Numbered from the stretch's first letter, positions 17,284 to 26,140 are shown. The stretch is DNA of 64,000 nt from Planotetraspora mira (GCF_016863275.1 NZ_BOOO01000030.1:62001-126000); one strand, 5' to 3'. Made by a program: numbers and translations. The notes: generated from the sequence alone by a model not told the origin.

Positions 17284-17313
17284 AAAAAGACCCCCCACGG
17301 ACGTGAGAGGTCT
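17284..17313 (-). terminator. Transcription attenuator of cimA
   Basis: Between the leader peptide and cimA, the minus strand forms a hairpin with arms AGACCTCTCACG and CGTGGGGGGTCT (17288-17313, including G-U pairs) followed by a T-run. This is the form of an intrinsic terminator used in amino acid attenuation. Confidence 0.85.
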
Positions 17314-17331
17314 GCGCGCCGGCGTTGTCCT

Positions 17332-17373
17332 TTAGCCGGCGCGCCTGCTGATAATGAGCAGACCGAAGCGCAT
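17332..17373 (-). CDS. Leader peptide of cimA, MRFGLLIISRRAG
   Basis: A 13-codon ORF upstream of the attenuator encodes Leu-Leu-Ile-Ile in a row (CTG CTC ATT ATC). It stops about 20 nt before the terminator stem. Ribosome stalling at uncharged Leu/Ile tRNA would let cimA be transcribed. This is established logic for actinobacterial branched-chain amino acid genes; the stem-switching is inferred. Confidence 0.82.
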   Translation of the reverse strand: MRFGLLIISRRAG

Positions 17374-17548
17374 AGTGCCTTGCAGTCTGCCATACGACTT
17401 CAGCATCTGGCACATCGATCTCGAATGACGAGACGGCGGCCTACCGCGACGGCGGCCTTCGGACCGCCGCCGGGGCGGTGTGAACGCGGTGCGAAGCATG
17501 TCCGAATCGCCCTGCTTCTCGCGATCGGCGTTGTCTAGGGTGGTCACC

Positions 17549-18202
17549 ATGAAGGCTGCCAATTTCATCGACATCGCCGTGGCCGAGTACGCCGCCTCGC
17601 ACACCGACCCGCCCGACGACCTGCTGCTCGGCCTGGCGGAGGAGACTCTGCGGATCACCGGCGGGAACGCCGGCATGCAGATCGCCCCCGAGCAGGGCAC
17701 GCTGCTCACCATGCTCGTCCAGCTCACCGGAGCACGGCAGGCCGTCGAGGCGGGGACCTTCACCGGCTACTCGTCGATCTGCATCGCCCGGGGCCTGCCG
17801 TCCGACGGGCACCTTCTGGCCTGCGACGTGAGCGACGAATGGACGTCGATCGCGCGCCGCTACTGGGACAAGGCGGGCGTGGCCGGCAAGATCGAGCTTC
17901 GCCTCGGCCCGGCGGCCGAGACGTTGCGGGCACTGCCTCGCGAGGAGTGGATCGACTTCGCGTTCATCGACGCGGACAAGGCCGGCTACCCCGTTTACTA
18001 CGAGGAGATCCTCGTACGGCTCGCGCCGGGCGGGTTGATCGCCGTGGACAACACGCTGCAGCACGGCAAAATCACCGACGCCTCCAACGGAGGCAATGTG
18101 CCGGGGATGCGTGCGTTCAACGACCTCGTGGCGGGTGATTCCCGAGTGACCAGCGTGCTGCTGCCGATCGCCGACGGGCTCACCCTGGTCCGTAAGAACT
18201 GA
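17549..18202 (+). CDS. O-methyltransferase, family 3 (CCoAOMT/COMT-like)
   Basis: The 217-residue SAM-dependent enzyme shows motif I (VEAGTFTGYSSICIARGL), the metal-site region IDFAFIDADKAGYPVYY, and VDNTLQHGKI. Members methylate catechol-like hydroxyls using a divalent metal. The ATG at 17549 is preceded by TAGGGT and 7 nt, so it is probably leaderless. The start of the 53-bp array locus C is 9 bp after its stop. Confidence 0.9.
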   Translation: MKAANFIDIAVAEYAASHTDPPDDLLLGLAEETLRITGGNAGMQIAPEQGTLLTMLVQLTGARQAVEAGTFTGYSSICIARGLPSDGHLLACDVSDEWTSIARRYWDKAGVAGKIELRLGPAAETLRALPREEWIDFAFIDADKAGYPVYYEEILVRLAPGGLIAVDNTLQHGKITDASNGGNVPGMRAFNDLVAGDSRVTSVLLPIADGLTLVRKN

Positions 18203-18205
18203 CTC

Positions 18206-18402
18206 CGGCGTGTGCATGATCACGGATGGTGGAAGGCCAGGTCGGCGGCCTTCCACCGAATTCATGCATGATCACGAATGGTGAATGCGCAGGTCACGGA
18301 TGCTCCTCCCGAACCTGTGCATGATCACCACAAGGGTTGTGGCAGCTCAGCCGCCCTCGCCACGAACCTGTGCATGATCACCACAAGGGTTGTGGCAGCT
18401 CA
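18206..18402 (+). repeat. 53-bp periodic repeat array, locus C (4 copies)
   Basis: Cores start at 18212, 18264, 18317 and 18370 (spacings 52, 53, 53). G[GC]TC lies at +28 in all four. Unit 1 holds a perfect 11-bp hairpin, GGTGGAAGGCC / GGCCTTCCACC (228-238 and 247-257 past 18000), around the loop AGGTCGGC. Units 3 and 4 share their variable part almost completely (ACAAGGGTTGTGGCAGCTCAG), so one is a recent copy. The ilvE stop codon (18400-18402) lies inside the GCTCA of unit 4. Confidence 0.92.
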
Positions 18403-19491
18403 GCAGATCTTGCGGACCCAGTTGTGGGTGTCGGGGCGGGTGCCGAACTGGATGCCCATGAGCTCTTCGCGGATCTTGAGGGTGACCGGGCCGGGGGTGC
18501 CGTCGCCGACGGTCCAGCCGCGGTCGGATCCCTTGACCGTGCCCACGGGCGTGACGACGGCGGCCGTCCCGCACGCGAAGACCTCGGTGAGCTCCCCCGA
18601 CTCGCAGGCCGACTGCCACTCCTCGATGGAGATCTTGCCCTCCTCGGCCTTGACCCCGAGCTCGCCCGCCATGCTCAGGATCGAGTCGCGGGTGATGCCC
18701 GGAAGCAGGGTGCCGGTCAGGGCCGGGGTCACGAGGCGGTCGCCGAAGACGAAGAACAGGTTCATCCCGCCCATCTCCTCGACCCAGCGGTGCTCGAAGG
18801 CGTCGAGCCAGACCACCTGGTCACAGCCCTCCTCGACGGCCTGGCGCTGGGCGACGAAGGCCGCCGCGTAGTTGCCGCCGCACTTGGCGAACCCGGTGCC
18901 GCCGGGAGCCGCCCGGGTGTACTCGGTCGACAGCCAGACCGACACCGGCCGCACGCCGCCGGAGAAGTACGACGCCGCCGGCGAGGCGATCACCATGTAC
19001 CGGTAGTTCCGCGACGGGTGGTTCACCCCGAGCCCGGCCTGTGTGGCGATCATGAAGGGGCGCAGGTAGAGGCTGTGTCCCTCGGTGGTCGGCACCCAGT
19101 CGCGGTCGGTCTGGACGAGCAGTTCGAGCGACTCGACGAAGGTGTCCTCGGGCAGTTCCGGCATCGCCATGCGGAGGGCGGACTGGTTGAAGCGGGCGGC
19201 GTTGGCGTACGGGCGGAACGTGACGATCGACCCGTTGGACTGCCGATAGGCCTTGAGACCCTCGAAAAGCTCCTGGGCGTAGTGGAACACCGAGGTCGCG
19301 GGGTCGAGGACCAGCGGCCCGTACGGCTCGAGCCTGGCGTCGTGCCAGCCGCGTCCTTCGGTCCAGTCGATGGAGACCATGTGATCGGTGAACGTCTGCC
19401 CGAAGCCGGGGTTCGCCAGTACCTGCTCGCGCTCGGCCACGGTGCGGGCCTGCTGGTTGAGCTGCACGTCGAAGCTGAGCTGGGTGGTCAT
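18400..19491 (-). CDS. ilvE: Branched-chain amino acid aminotransferase
   Basis: The 363-residue PLP enzyme of fold type IV has the pyridoxal lysine in TGFAKCGGNYA (about residue 200), FHYAQELFEGLKAYR near residue 70, and FACGTAAVVTPVG near 315. It carries out the last step of Leu, Ile and Val synthesis. The start at 19491 (MTTQLSFDVQLNQQ) has GAAGGAT upstream. It follows leuB on the same strand after a terminator. Its stop codon lies within a 53-bp repeat unit. Confidence 0.97.
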   Translation of the reverse strand: MTTQLSFDVQLNQQARTVAEREQVLANPGFGQTFTDHMVSIDWTEGRGWHDARLEPYGPLVLDPATSVFHYAQELFEGLKAYRQSNGSIVTFRPYANAARFNQSALRMAMPELPEDTFVESLELLVQTDRDWVPTTEGHSLYLRPFMIATQAGLGVNHPSRNYRYMVIASPAASYFSGGVRPVSVWLSTEYTRAAPGGTGFAKCGGNYAAAFVAQRQAVEEGCDQVVWLDAFEHRWVEEMGGMNLFFVFGDRLVTPALTGTLLPGITRDSILSMAGELGVKAEEGKISIEEWQSACESGELTEVFACGTAAVVTPVGTVKGSDRGWTVGDGTPGPVTLKIREELMGIQFGTRPDTHNWVRKIC

Positions 19492-19573
19492 GGCGAGGAT
19501 CCTTCTCTCTACGTCGTCATCTTCATTGTGCGACGAAGCGGCTAACGAAAACCTAGGGCATCCGATGGGTATG

Positions 19574-19612
19574 AAAAAGCGCATGGTGGCCCTAACCGGG
19601 CCGCCATGCGCT
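19574..19612 (-). terminator. Intrinsic terminator downstream of leuB
   Basis: A long stem, AGCGCATGG...CCATGCGCT with GGCCC/GGGCC inside (19578-19612), is followed on the minus strand by TTTT. It lies 25 bp past the leuB stop and before ilvE, so ilvE probably has its own promoter. Confidence 0.85.
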
Positions 19613-19636
19613 GTGAAGGGGGTGAGCGGCCCGGCT

Positions 19637-20683
19637 TCAGCCGGCTACTCGTGCGGCGATGTCGTCGCCGATCTCGCGGGTCTGCCTGTCTGATCCGGCC
19701 ACCTGACGCCCGATCAGGTCGTCGGCCACCGCCTGCTCGACCCGTGCCGCCGCGGCGGCGAGGCCCACGTGGTCGAGGAGCATGGCGACCGACAGGATCG
19801 TCGCCGTCGGGTCGGCCTTGCCCTGGCCCGCGATGTCGGGCGCGCTGCCGTGGACCGGCTCGAACATGGACGGCGTGGTCCTGGAGGGGTTGACGTTGCC
19901 ACTGGCCGCGAGCCCGATGCCGCCCGCGACGGCCGCGCCGATGTCGGTGAGGATGTCGCCGAACAGGTTGTCGGTGACGATCACGTCGAACCGCTGCGGC
20001 TGGTTCACGAAGAACATCGACGCCGCGTCGACGTGGCAGTAGTCGGTCGTGACCTCGGGATACTCGACGCTGACCCGATCGACCGTACGGGCCCACAGGT
20101 CGCCGGCGAAGGTCAGCACGTTGGTCTTGTGGACCAGGGTGAGCTTGCGGCGCGGCCGTGCCTGCGCCTTGTCGAAGGCGTAACGGACGACGCGCTCGAC
20201 GCCGAAGGCCGTGTTCAGGGATTCCTGCGTGGCGATCTCCTGCGGCGTGCCGCGGCGCAGGACGCCACCGGCTCCGGCGTACAGGCCCTCGGTGCCCTCG
20301 CGGACGACGATCATGTCGATGTCCTCGGGACGGACGCCGCCGAGGGGGGTCTCCACCCCCGGGAAGAGCTTGACCGGGCGCAGGTTCACGTAGTGGTCGA
20401 GCTCGAAACGCAGCCGCAGCAGCAGATCGCGCTCCAGGACGCCCGGCGGGACGCTCGGGTCGCCCACCGCGCCGAGCAGGATCGCGTCGAAGCCGCGAAG
20501 CTCCTCGAGGACGCCGTCGGGGAGGGTCTCCCCGCTCGCGTGGTAACGCCTGGCTCCCAGGTCGTACTCGACCGTCTCCGTCTTGACGCCCGCTGCGTGA
20601 AGGACCTTGAGGCCTTCGGCGACGACCTCGGTGCCGATCCCGTCACCGGGGATCACCGCGAGGCGGATGCTGCTCGACTCCAT
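19637..20683 (-). CDS. leuB: 3-isopropylmalate dehydrogenase
   Basis: The 348-residue protein has [21 protein letters not shown] at the N-terminus, [31 protein letters not shown], and the metal-binding region [16 protein letters not shown]. It oxidises and decarboxylates 3-isopropylmalate, using NAD, to 2-oxoisocaproate. The ATG is preceded by TAGGGT and 6 nt, so it is likely leaderless. A degenerate NdgR-type box lies about 50 bp upstream. Confidence 0.96.
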   Translation of the reverse strand: MESSSIRLAVIPGDGIGTEVVAEGLKVLHAAGVKTETVEYDLGARRYHASGETLPDGVLEELRGFDAILLGAVGDPSVPPGVLERDLLLRLRFELDHYVNLRPVKLFPGVETPLGGVRPEDIDMIVVREGTEGLYAGAGGVLRRGTPQEIATQESLNTAFGVERVVRYAFDKAQARPRRKLTLVHKTNVLTFAGDLWARTVDRVSVEYPEVTTDYCHVDAASMFFVNQPQRFDVIVTDNLFGDILTDIGAAVAGGIGLAASGNVNPSRTTPSMFEPVHGSAPDIAGQGKADPTATILSVAMLLDHVGLAAAAARVEQAVADDLIGRQVAGSDRQTREIGDDIAARVAG

Positions 20684-20723
20684 GCGTGTACCCTACCGGC
20701 TCGTCTCGGAGCTCGAACAAACG

Positions 20724-20738
20724 GTCTCACTATCCGAG
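20724..20738. promoter_or_regulatory. Candidate degenerate NdgR/LtbR box before leuB
   Basis: GTCTC-N7-GAG at 20724-20738 keeps the spacing and inner half-sites of the GAGAC-type operator found at leuC and ndgR, but the outer bases differ. It lies about 50 bp upstream of the leuB start and overlaps the 3' end of the ROK gene. LtbR-type control of leuB is known in Corynebacterium. The match is weak. Confidence 0.4.
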
Positions 20739-21920
20739 CGGCGTCATGGCCACCGCGCGCTCGAAGACGAGGTCGCGCGCGGTGGTGAGCCCGAAGGCCA
20801 GGGCGCCGAGGAGCACCGCGTCCGACCCGAGGGTGGAGCTCTCGATCCGCGGCGGCCTGAGGGCCACGAGCGACTCCAGCCGCCCGGCGACGGGCTCGAT
20901 CAGCAGGTCACCCGCCTGTGCGCCGATCCCCCCGCCGAGCACGACCAACTCGGGGTCGAGGACGGCGGTGACGCCCGCGAGCGCGTGCGCCACGTGATCG
21001 GCCTCGGCGGCGACGACCTTCCCCGCGGTCTCGTCGCCCGCCCTGGCCGCGTCGAAGACCTCCTTGGCCGTGGCCGCGACCATGCCGAACCGTCCCGCCG
21101 CGGCGACGACCCCGTCGGCCGACGCGACGGACTCGAACATGCCGCGCCCCGGGTTGACCAGCGGATCCCCCTCGCCGACGGGCAGGTAGGAGATCTCCCC
21201 TGCCGCCCCCTGGGAGCCGCGGTAGAGCTTGCCGTCGATGACGACGCCCATGCCGATTCCCGTGCCGATGGAGACGTAGACGAAGTGGGACACGCCCTGG
21301 CCGAGGCCGTAGGCGCCCTCCCCCACCGCGGCGAGGTCGACGTCGTTCTCCACGACGTACGGCGACTCGGTCACGTCGGCGAGCCGCTCGACCGCCCCTG
21401 GCTGCTCCCAGCCGGGGAGATTGGGGGCGAGCCGCAGGATGCCCGTCTCCTTGTCATGGATGCCGGGGGTGCCGAACACGCTGAGCGTGATGTCCGCGCG
21501 GGTCATCCCGGCCTCGGCGGTGAGCTGGTCGACGATCCCCGAGAGCTGGGAGAGCACCTCGTCGTAGCTCTCCGCGCGCGACGGCTCGTCCTTGCGCGCG
21601 ACGATGTCGCCGACCAGGTCGGCGAGCGCGAGCCGGACGTACGCCCTGCCGATGTCGACCGCCAGCACCGAGCCCGCCTGGGGGCGGATCTCGTAGAGCA
21701 GCGCGGCACGGCCCGCGTTGCCGGTGCGCAGGCCGACGGGGCGGACCAGCTTGGCACGCTCCAGATCGGCGAGCGCCACGGAGATGGTCGGCTTGGACAA
21801 CCCGGTGGCCTGAGCGAGCTCCGGCCGGGAGACCTTGCCGAGCCGGAAGATCTCACCGAACACCGCCCGCTCGTTCATCACCCTGAGCAGGCTGGTCGTG
21901 TTGGCGGTCCCGCCGCTCAT
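20730..21920 (-). CDS. ROK-family transcriptional repressor (XylR/NagC-like)
   Basis: The protein has about 396 residues. An N-terminal winged helix at about residues 15-75 (FRLGKVSRPELAQATGLSKP) is followed by a ROK sugar-kinase-like domain (VLAVDIGRAYVRLALADL, then VSIGTGIGMGVVIDGKLYRG). The zinc-binding CxCGxxGC motif of many ROK proteins is absent. The start at 21920 (MSGGTANTTSLL) is tentative; in-frame starts lie up to 26 codons upstream. It is divergent from the sugar ABC operon and probably represses it, with sugar as inducer (inference). Confidence 0.85.
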   Translation of the reverse strand: MSGGTANTTSLLRVMNERAVFGEIFRLGKVSRPELAQATGLSKPTISVALADLERAKLVRPVGLRTGNAGRAALLYEIRPQAGSVLAVDIGRAYVRLALADLVGDIVARKDEPSRAESYDEVLSQLSGIVDQLTAEAGMTRADITLSVFGTPGIHDKETGILRLAPNLPGWEQPGAVERLADVTESPYVVENDVDLAAVGEGAYGLGQGVSHFVYVSIGTGIGMGVVIDGKLYRGSQGAAGEISYLPVGEGDPLVNPGRGMFESVASADGVVAAAGRFGMVAATAKEVFDAARAGDETAGKVVAAEADHVAHALAGVTAVLDPELVVLGGGIGAQAGDLLIEPVAGRLESLVALRPPRIESSTLGSDAVLLGALAFGLTTARDLVFERAVAMTPLG

Positions 21921-22044
21921 ACTCACCACGTTCCCAAGGTTGACATACCCGCCGCGGAAGGCGGGCCAGTTGATCATCAGTGGATCGCCCTGCACCATGC
22001 GGCCTCCGCGAACGTGATCTTCCCCAACCCCTAGTCATTCCACC

Positions 22045-22069
22045 TGATAGTAAATTACCTTTCTTATCA
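22045..22069. promoter_or_regulatory. Probable ROK operator upstream of the sugar ABC operon
   Basis: TGATAGTAAA-TTACC-TTTCTTATCA is an inverted repeat with 8 of 10 arm positions matching. It is AT-rich in a GC-rich region, between the ROK repressor and the substrate-binding protein gene and 33 bp before the latter. AT-rich inverted repeats are typical targets of ROK repressors. Confidence 0.6.
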
Positions 22070-22101
22070 ACCCTCCGGGTCGTGAGAAAGGATCGTGTCC
22101 A

Positions 22102-23190
22102 ATGCGTCGAGGAATGCTGGCCATATCCGCCGCGGCGCTTCTGCTCGCCGCGGCCTGCGGGAACGGTTCGACCACGGGCGCCACACAGTCCGGGGAGACG
22201 GGCGGCGGCGGCAAGACCATCGCCCTCTTCCTGCCCGAGTCGAAGACGACCCGCTACGAAGCCTTCGACCGGCCGCTGTTCGAGGCGAAGGTGAAGGCGC
22301 TCTGCGCGGACTGCAAGCTCCTGTACTCCAACGCCGACCAGGACGCCACCAAACAGCAGCAGCAGGTCGAGGCGGCCCTGACCCAGGGCGCCGACGTGCT
22401 GGTGCTCGACGCGGTCGACGCTGCGGCCGTGGCGCCGCTGGTCAACCAGGCCAAGCAGAAGAACGTGCCGGTCATCGCGTACGACCGGCTGATCTCCGGC
22501 ATCGGCTACGAGTACTACGTGTCGTTCAACAACGTCCGGGTCGGCGAGATGCAGGGTCAGGGCCTGCTGGACGCGCTGACCGCCAAGGGGACGGTGGACA
22601 AGGGCCAGATCGTGATGATCCACGGCTCGCCGACCGACCCCAGCTCGGCCGACTACAAGAAGGGCGCGCACAACGTCCTCGACGGCAAGGTCAAGATCGG
22701 CCGGGAGTTCGACACCCCCGACTGGAGCCCCGACAAGGCGCAGCAGGAGATGGAGCAGGCCATCACCGCCCTCGGCCGTGACAACATCGTGGGCGTCCTG
22801 TCCGCCAACGACGGCATGGCCAGCGGCGCGATCGCCGCGATGAAGCGCGCCGGTTACAGCGCCATGCCGCCGATCACCGGTCAGGACTCCGAGCTCGCGG
22901 CCGTGCAGCGCATCCTGAGCGGCGACCAGTACATGACCATCTACCTCGACATCAGGGCCGAGGCGGAGAAGTCGGCCGAGCTGGCGGTCTCGGTGGCCAA
23001 GGGCGAGAAGCCGGCGGCGCCCACGACCGTGAACAACGGCACCGCGAGTGTCCCGTCGTTCCTGCTCGACCCCATCCCCGTCACCGCGGACAAGATCGCC
23101 GGAACCATCGTCAAGGACGGTTTCTACAAGGCGTCCGACATCTGCACTCCGGAGCTCAAGGACGCGTGCGCGAAGGCGGGCATCCAGTAG
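22102..23190 (+). CDS. Sugar ABC transporter substrate-binding lipoprotein (XylF-like)
   Basis: The 362-residue lipoprotein has a signal peptide ending in the lipobox LAAAC (Cys at about residue 19). The mature part is a periplasmic-binding-protein class I fold: KTIALFLPESKTTRYEAFDR, ADVLVLDAVDAAAVAPLVNQ, VIAYDRLI, and GQDSEL near the C-terminal lobe. The sequence style is that of xylose/monosaccharide-binding XylF and ChvE proteins. AAAGGAT precedes the ATG. The ATPase gene starts at the base after its stop codon, so the genes form one operon. The exact sugar is not known. Confidence 0.92.
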   Translation: MRRGMLAISAAALLLAAACGNGSTTGATQSGETGGGGKTIALFLPESKTTRYEAFDRPLFEAKVKALCADCKLLYSNADQDATKQQQQVEAALTQGADVLVLDAVDAAAVAPLVNQAKQKNVPVIAYDRLISGIGYEYYVSFNNVRVGEMQGQGLLDALTAKGTVDKGQIVMIHGSPTDPSSADYKKGAHNVLDGKVKIGREFDTPDWSPDKAQQEMEQAITALGRDNIVGVLSANDGMASGAIAAMKRAGYSAMPPITGQDSELAAVQRILSGDQYMTIYLDIRAEAEKSAELAVSVAKGEKPAAPTTVNNGTASVPSFLLDPIPVTADKIAGTIVKDGFYKASDICTPELKDACAKAGIQ

Positions 23191-23910
23191 ATGATCTCCG
23201 CGAAAGACGTGTCCAAGCGTTACGGCGCGGTCCAGGCTCTCCAGGATGTGAGCCTGGACCTGCACCCCGGCGAGGTGGTCGCCCTGGTCGGGGACAACGG
23301 CGCCGGCAAGTCGACACTGGTGAAGGTCATCGCCGGCGTGGTCAGCCCCGACTCCGGAGGCGTCGCGATCGACGGCGAGCCCGCGCACATCGGCGACCCC
23401 CATGACGCGCAGCGGCTCGGCATCTCGACCGTCTACCAGGACCTCGCGCTCTGCGAGAACCTCGACGTCGTGGCCAACCTCTTCCTCGGGTCCGAGTTGC
23501 GGAAGGGGTCGGTGCTGAGCCACATCCGGATGGAACGATCCGCGCGCGACCTGCTGACCTCCCTCGACGTGCGCATCCGCGACATCAGGGTGCCCGTGGC
23601 GATGCTCTCCGGCGGCCAGCGCCAGTCGGTGGCCATCGCCCGCGCGCTGATCGGCGAGCCTCGCCTGGTCATCCTGGACGAGCCGACCGCCGCGCTGGGA
23701 GTCGAGCAGACCGCCCAGGTCCTCGACCTCATCAGGCGGCTGCGCGAGCGCGGCCTCGCCGTGCTGCTCATCTCCCACAACCTCGCCGACGTGCGCGCGG
23801 TCAGCGACCGCGTCGTCGTGCTGCGCCTCGGCCGCAACGCCGGCGAGTTCCGCACGGCCGACGCCACCCAGGAGTCGATCGTGGCCGCCATCACCGGAGC
23901 CGCCGCATGA
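23191..23910 (+). CDS. Sugar ABC transporter ATP-binding protein (single domain)
   Basis: The 239-residue ATPase has Walker A GDNGAGKST (about residues 34-42), signature LSGGQRQSVAIARAL, Walker B LVILDEPTAAL and switch His (LLISHNLADV). Unlike XylG, RbsA or AraG (about 500 residues, two ABC domains) it has one domain, so it must dimerise. It sits between the binding protein and the permease and overlaps the permease start by 4 nt (ATGA). Confidence 0.93.
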   Translation: MISAKDVSKRYGAVQALQDVSLDLHPGEVVALVGDNGAGKSTLVKVIAGVVSPDSGGVAIDGEPAHIGDPHDAQRLGISTVYQDLALCENLDVVANLFLGSELRKGSVLSHIRMERSARDLLTSLDVRIRDIRVPVAMLSGGQRQSVAIARALIGEPRLVILDEPTAALGVEQTAQVLDLIRRLRERGLAVLLISHNLADVRAVSDRVVVLRLGRNAGEFRTADATQESIVAAITGAAA

Positions 23911-25094
23911 ACGCCGCCACGGTCACGCGCAAGCCGTACACGCCGAAGGAGGCGATCGAGCGACTGCGGCACGGGGATCTCGGCGCCTGGCCGGTGGTCG
24001 GCGCCCTGATCGCGATCGCCGTCGTCTTCGGGTCCCTCAACGAGCACTTCCTGTCCCCGGAGAACCTCACCAACCTGGCGCTGCAGATGGCGGCGACGGG
24101 GACGATCTCACTCGGCATCATCATGGTGCTGCTGCTGGGCGAGATCGACCTGTCCGCGGGTTCGGTCAGCGGCCTGTGCGCCGTCGTCATGGCCATCCTG
24201 TCCGTACGGCAGGGCTGGAACCCGATCCTGGCGATCGTCGTCGCCCTGGCGGCCGGGGCGCTGGTCGGCCTCCTGCACGGGATCATGTTCACCCGGCTCA
24301 GGATGCCGTCGTTCGTCGTGACGCTCGCGGGCCTGATCGGCTGGCAGGGCCTGCTGCTCTACCTGCTCGGCGAGGGCGGCATCGTCAACCTGCCCTTCGA
24401 CGGCTTCGTGGCGAAGCTGAGCGACACGTGGCTGCCGCCCTGGCTGGCCTGGTTCATCGTCGCGTTGCTGGTCCTGGTCTCCGGAGGGTCGAGCCTGATC
24501 AACCGGCGACTGCGGCTCGCGGCGGAGCTTCCGGTGCCGCCGGCGTGGTGGACCGCCGTCAAGATCGGCGGCCTCACCGTGGTGCTGGCGGGAGCCGTCC
24601 TGGTCATGTCGGCCGACCGGGGCGTGCCGCTCCTGCTGGTGATCTTCGGGACGCTAGTGGTCGCCTTCGACCTCGTGCTCCGGCACACGGCGTTCGGCCG
24701 GTGGATGTACGCCGTGGGCGGCAACGTCGAGGCGGCCCGGCGGGCGGGCATCAGCGTGACCCGGATCCGGGTGCTGGCGTTCGTCCTTTCCTCCACGCTG
24801 GCGGCGTTCGGCGGCATCCTGTCGGCGAGCCGCCTGTCGGCCGTCAACCAGGGCTCCGGCGGCAGCGACATCCTCCTCATGGCGATCGCCGCGGCGGTCA
24901 TCGGCGGCACGTCGCTGTTCGGCGGCCGGGGGCGGACCTACGCGGCGCTGCTGGGCATCCTGGTCATCCAGTCGATCACGAACGGCATGTACCTGCTGAG
25001 CGTGGACTCCTCCGTCCGGTACATGGTCACCGCGGCGGTCCTCGCCCTCGCTGTGGCCATCGACTCGCTCGCCCGGCGCGGCAGCACCCCGTGA
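23907..25094 (+). CDS. Sugar ABC transporter permease (XylH-like)
   Basis: The 395-residue integral membrane protein of the BPD_transp_2 family has about ten hydrophobic segments. It carries LLLGEIDLSAGSVSGL (the conserved EIDLS-G motif after TM3) and a C-terminal AVIGGTSLFGGRGR motif. It forms the membrane channel of the sugar importer. Its stop overlaps the GTG of the ROK kinase (GTGA). Confidence 0.93.
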   Translation: MNAATVTRKPYTPKEAIERLRHGDLGAWPVVGALIAIAVVFGSLNEHFLSPENLTNLALQMAATGTISLGIIMVLLLGEIDLSAGSVSGLCAVVMAILSVRQGWNPILAIVVALAAGALVGLLHGIMFTRLRMPSFVVTLAGLIGWQGLLLYLLGEGGIVNLPFDGFVAKLSDTWLPPWLAWFIVALLVLVSGGSSLINRRLRLAAELPVPPAWWTAVKIGGLTVVLAGAVLVMSADRGVPLLLVIFGTLVVAFDLVLRHTAFGRWMYAVGGNVEAARRAGISVTRIRVLAFVLSSTLAAFGGILSASRLSAVNQGSGGSDILLMAIAAAVIGGTSLFGGRGRTYAALLGILVIQSITNGMYLLSVDSSVRYMVTAAVLALAVAIDSLARRGSTP

Positions 25095-26140
25095 GCGAAA
25101 CCACGCAACCGCTTCCCTATGTGCTGGGCATCGACTTCGGGGGCACCAAGGTGGCGCTCACCGTGGCACCGCTGAGTGCCGCGGGAGTGCCCCCCGGGGC
25201 GGCTTCCGGGGTTTCCGGAGCGGCTCCTGGTGCCGCGCTGGAAGCGGCGCTGGGAACGGCTCCGCCCGTGACACGCCTGGAGACCCGCGGCTTCGAGGGA
25301 GCGGCCGAGGTGGTGCGCCGCACCGTGCTGGCCTGCCGCGCCCTGGTCGCCTCACAGGCCGGGGACCTGGTCGCCGTCGGCGTGTCCACCTTCGGCATCG
25401 TCCGCGACGGCGTCGTACGGCTCGCGCCCAACGTGCCGGGGTGGGAGGGGCTGCCACTCCCCGGCCTGCTGCGGCAGGAGTTCGGCGGGACGCCGGTGTT
25501 CGTCGCCAACGACGTGAAAGCCGCGACGGCCGCCGAACTGCGGTGGGGCAACCTCGCGGGAGTACGTGACGGGATCTACCTCAACCTCGGCACCGGGCTC
25601 GCGGCCGGCCTCGTCGTCGACGGCAGGGTGATCCGGGGTGCGCACGGCGCCGCGGGCGAGATCGCCTACCTCGCCCGCCATGCCGACGACCTGCGCGTGC
25701 CACGGCCGGCCGACGGGTCCGGCGGGGTGACGACACGGCAGCAGGAGGTGTCCGAGCCCGCCGCGGCCCGGGCGCATCTGGAGGAGTACGTCTCCGGGGT
25801 CGCGCTGGCCGGGCGCGGCACCGAACTGCTCGGCAGTCCGGTGACCGCGGCCCAGTTGTTCGAACGCGGCGACGAGCCACGCGTGCGGACCCTGCTCGAC
25901 GACGCTTTCGACGCGCTGGGGCTCGCCCTGGCCAATCTCTGCGTCACGCTCGATCCGTCCCGCGTCGTCGTCGGGGGCGGCATGATGGGCGCGGCCTCGC
26001 TGATCATGCCCCACCTGCGCGAGGCCGTACGGCAGGCCGTGCCGTACCCGCCGGAGATCGTGGCGGCCCGTTTCGTAGACGACGCGCCCCTCTACGGAGC
26101 ACTCGCCCTGGCACTGGACGGGGACACGCCGGCCGGTTAG
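25091..26140 (+). CDS. ROK-family sugar kinase
   Basis: The 349-residue protein starts at GTG (VSETTQPLPYVLGIDFGGTK). The phosphate-binding loop GIDFGGTKVAL, NDVKAATAAELRWG (catalytic Asp-type region) and YLNLGTGLAAGLVVDG identify a ROK kinase. The zinc-finger-like CxCGxxGC motif that usually follows GAHGAAGEI is missing; that segment is polar and cysteine-free. An Ala/Gly/Pro-rich insertion (about residues 35-60) is unusual. As last gene of the ABC operon it probably phosphorylates the imported sugar, though a regulatory role is possible. Confidence 0.87.
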   Translation: MSETTQPLPYVLGIDFGGTKVALTVAPLSAAGVPPGAASGVSGAAPGAALEAALGTAPPVTRLETRGFEGAAEVVRRTVLACRALVASQAGDLVAVGVSTFGIVRDGVVRLAPNVPGWEGLPLPGLLRQEFGGTPVFVANDVKAATAAELRWGNLAGVRDGIYLNLGTGLAAGLVVDGRVIRGAHGAAGEIAYLARHADDLRVPRPADGSGGVTTRQQEVSEPAAARAHLEEYVSGVALAGRGTELLGSPVTAAQLFERGDEPRVRTLLDDAFDALGLALANLCVTLDPSRVVVGGGMMGAASLIMPHLREAVRQAVPYPPEIVAARFVDDAPLYGALALALDGDTPAG

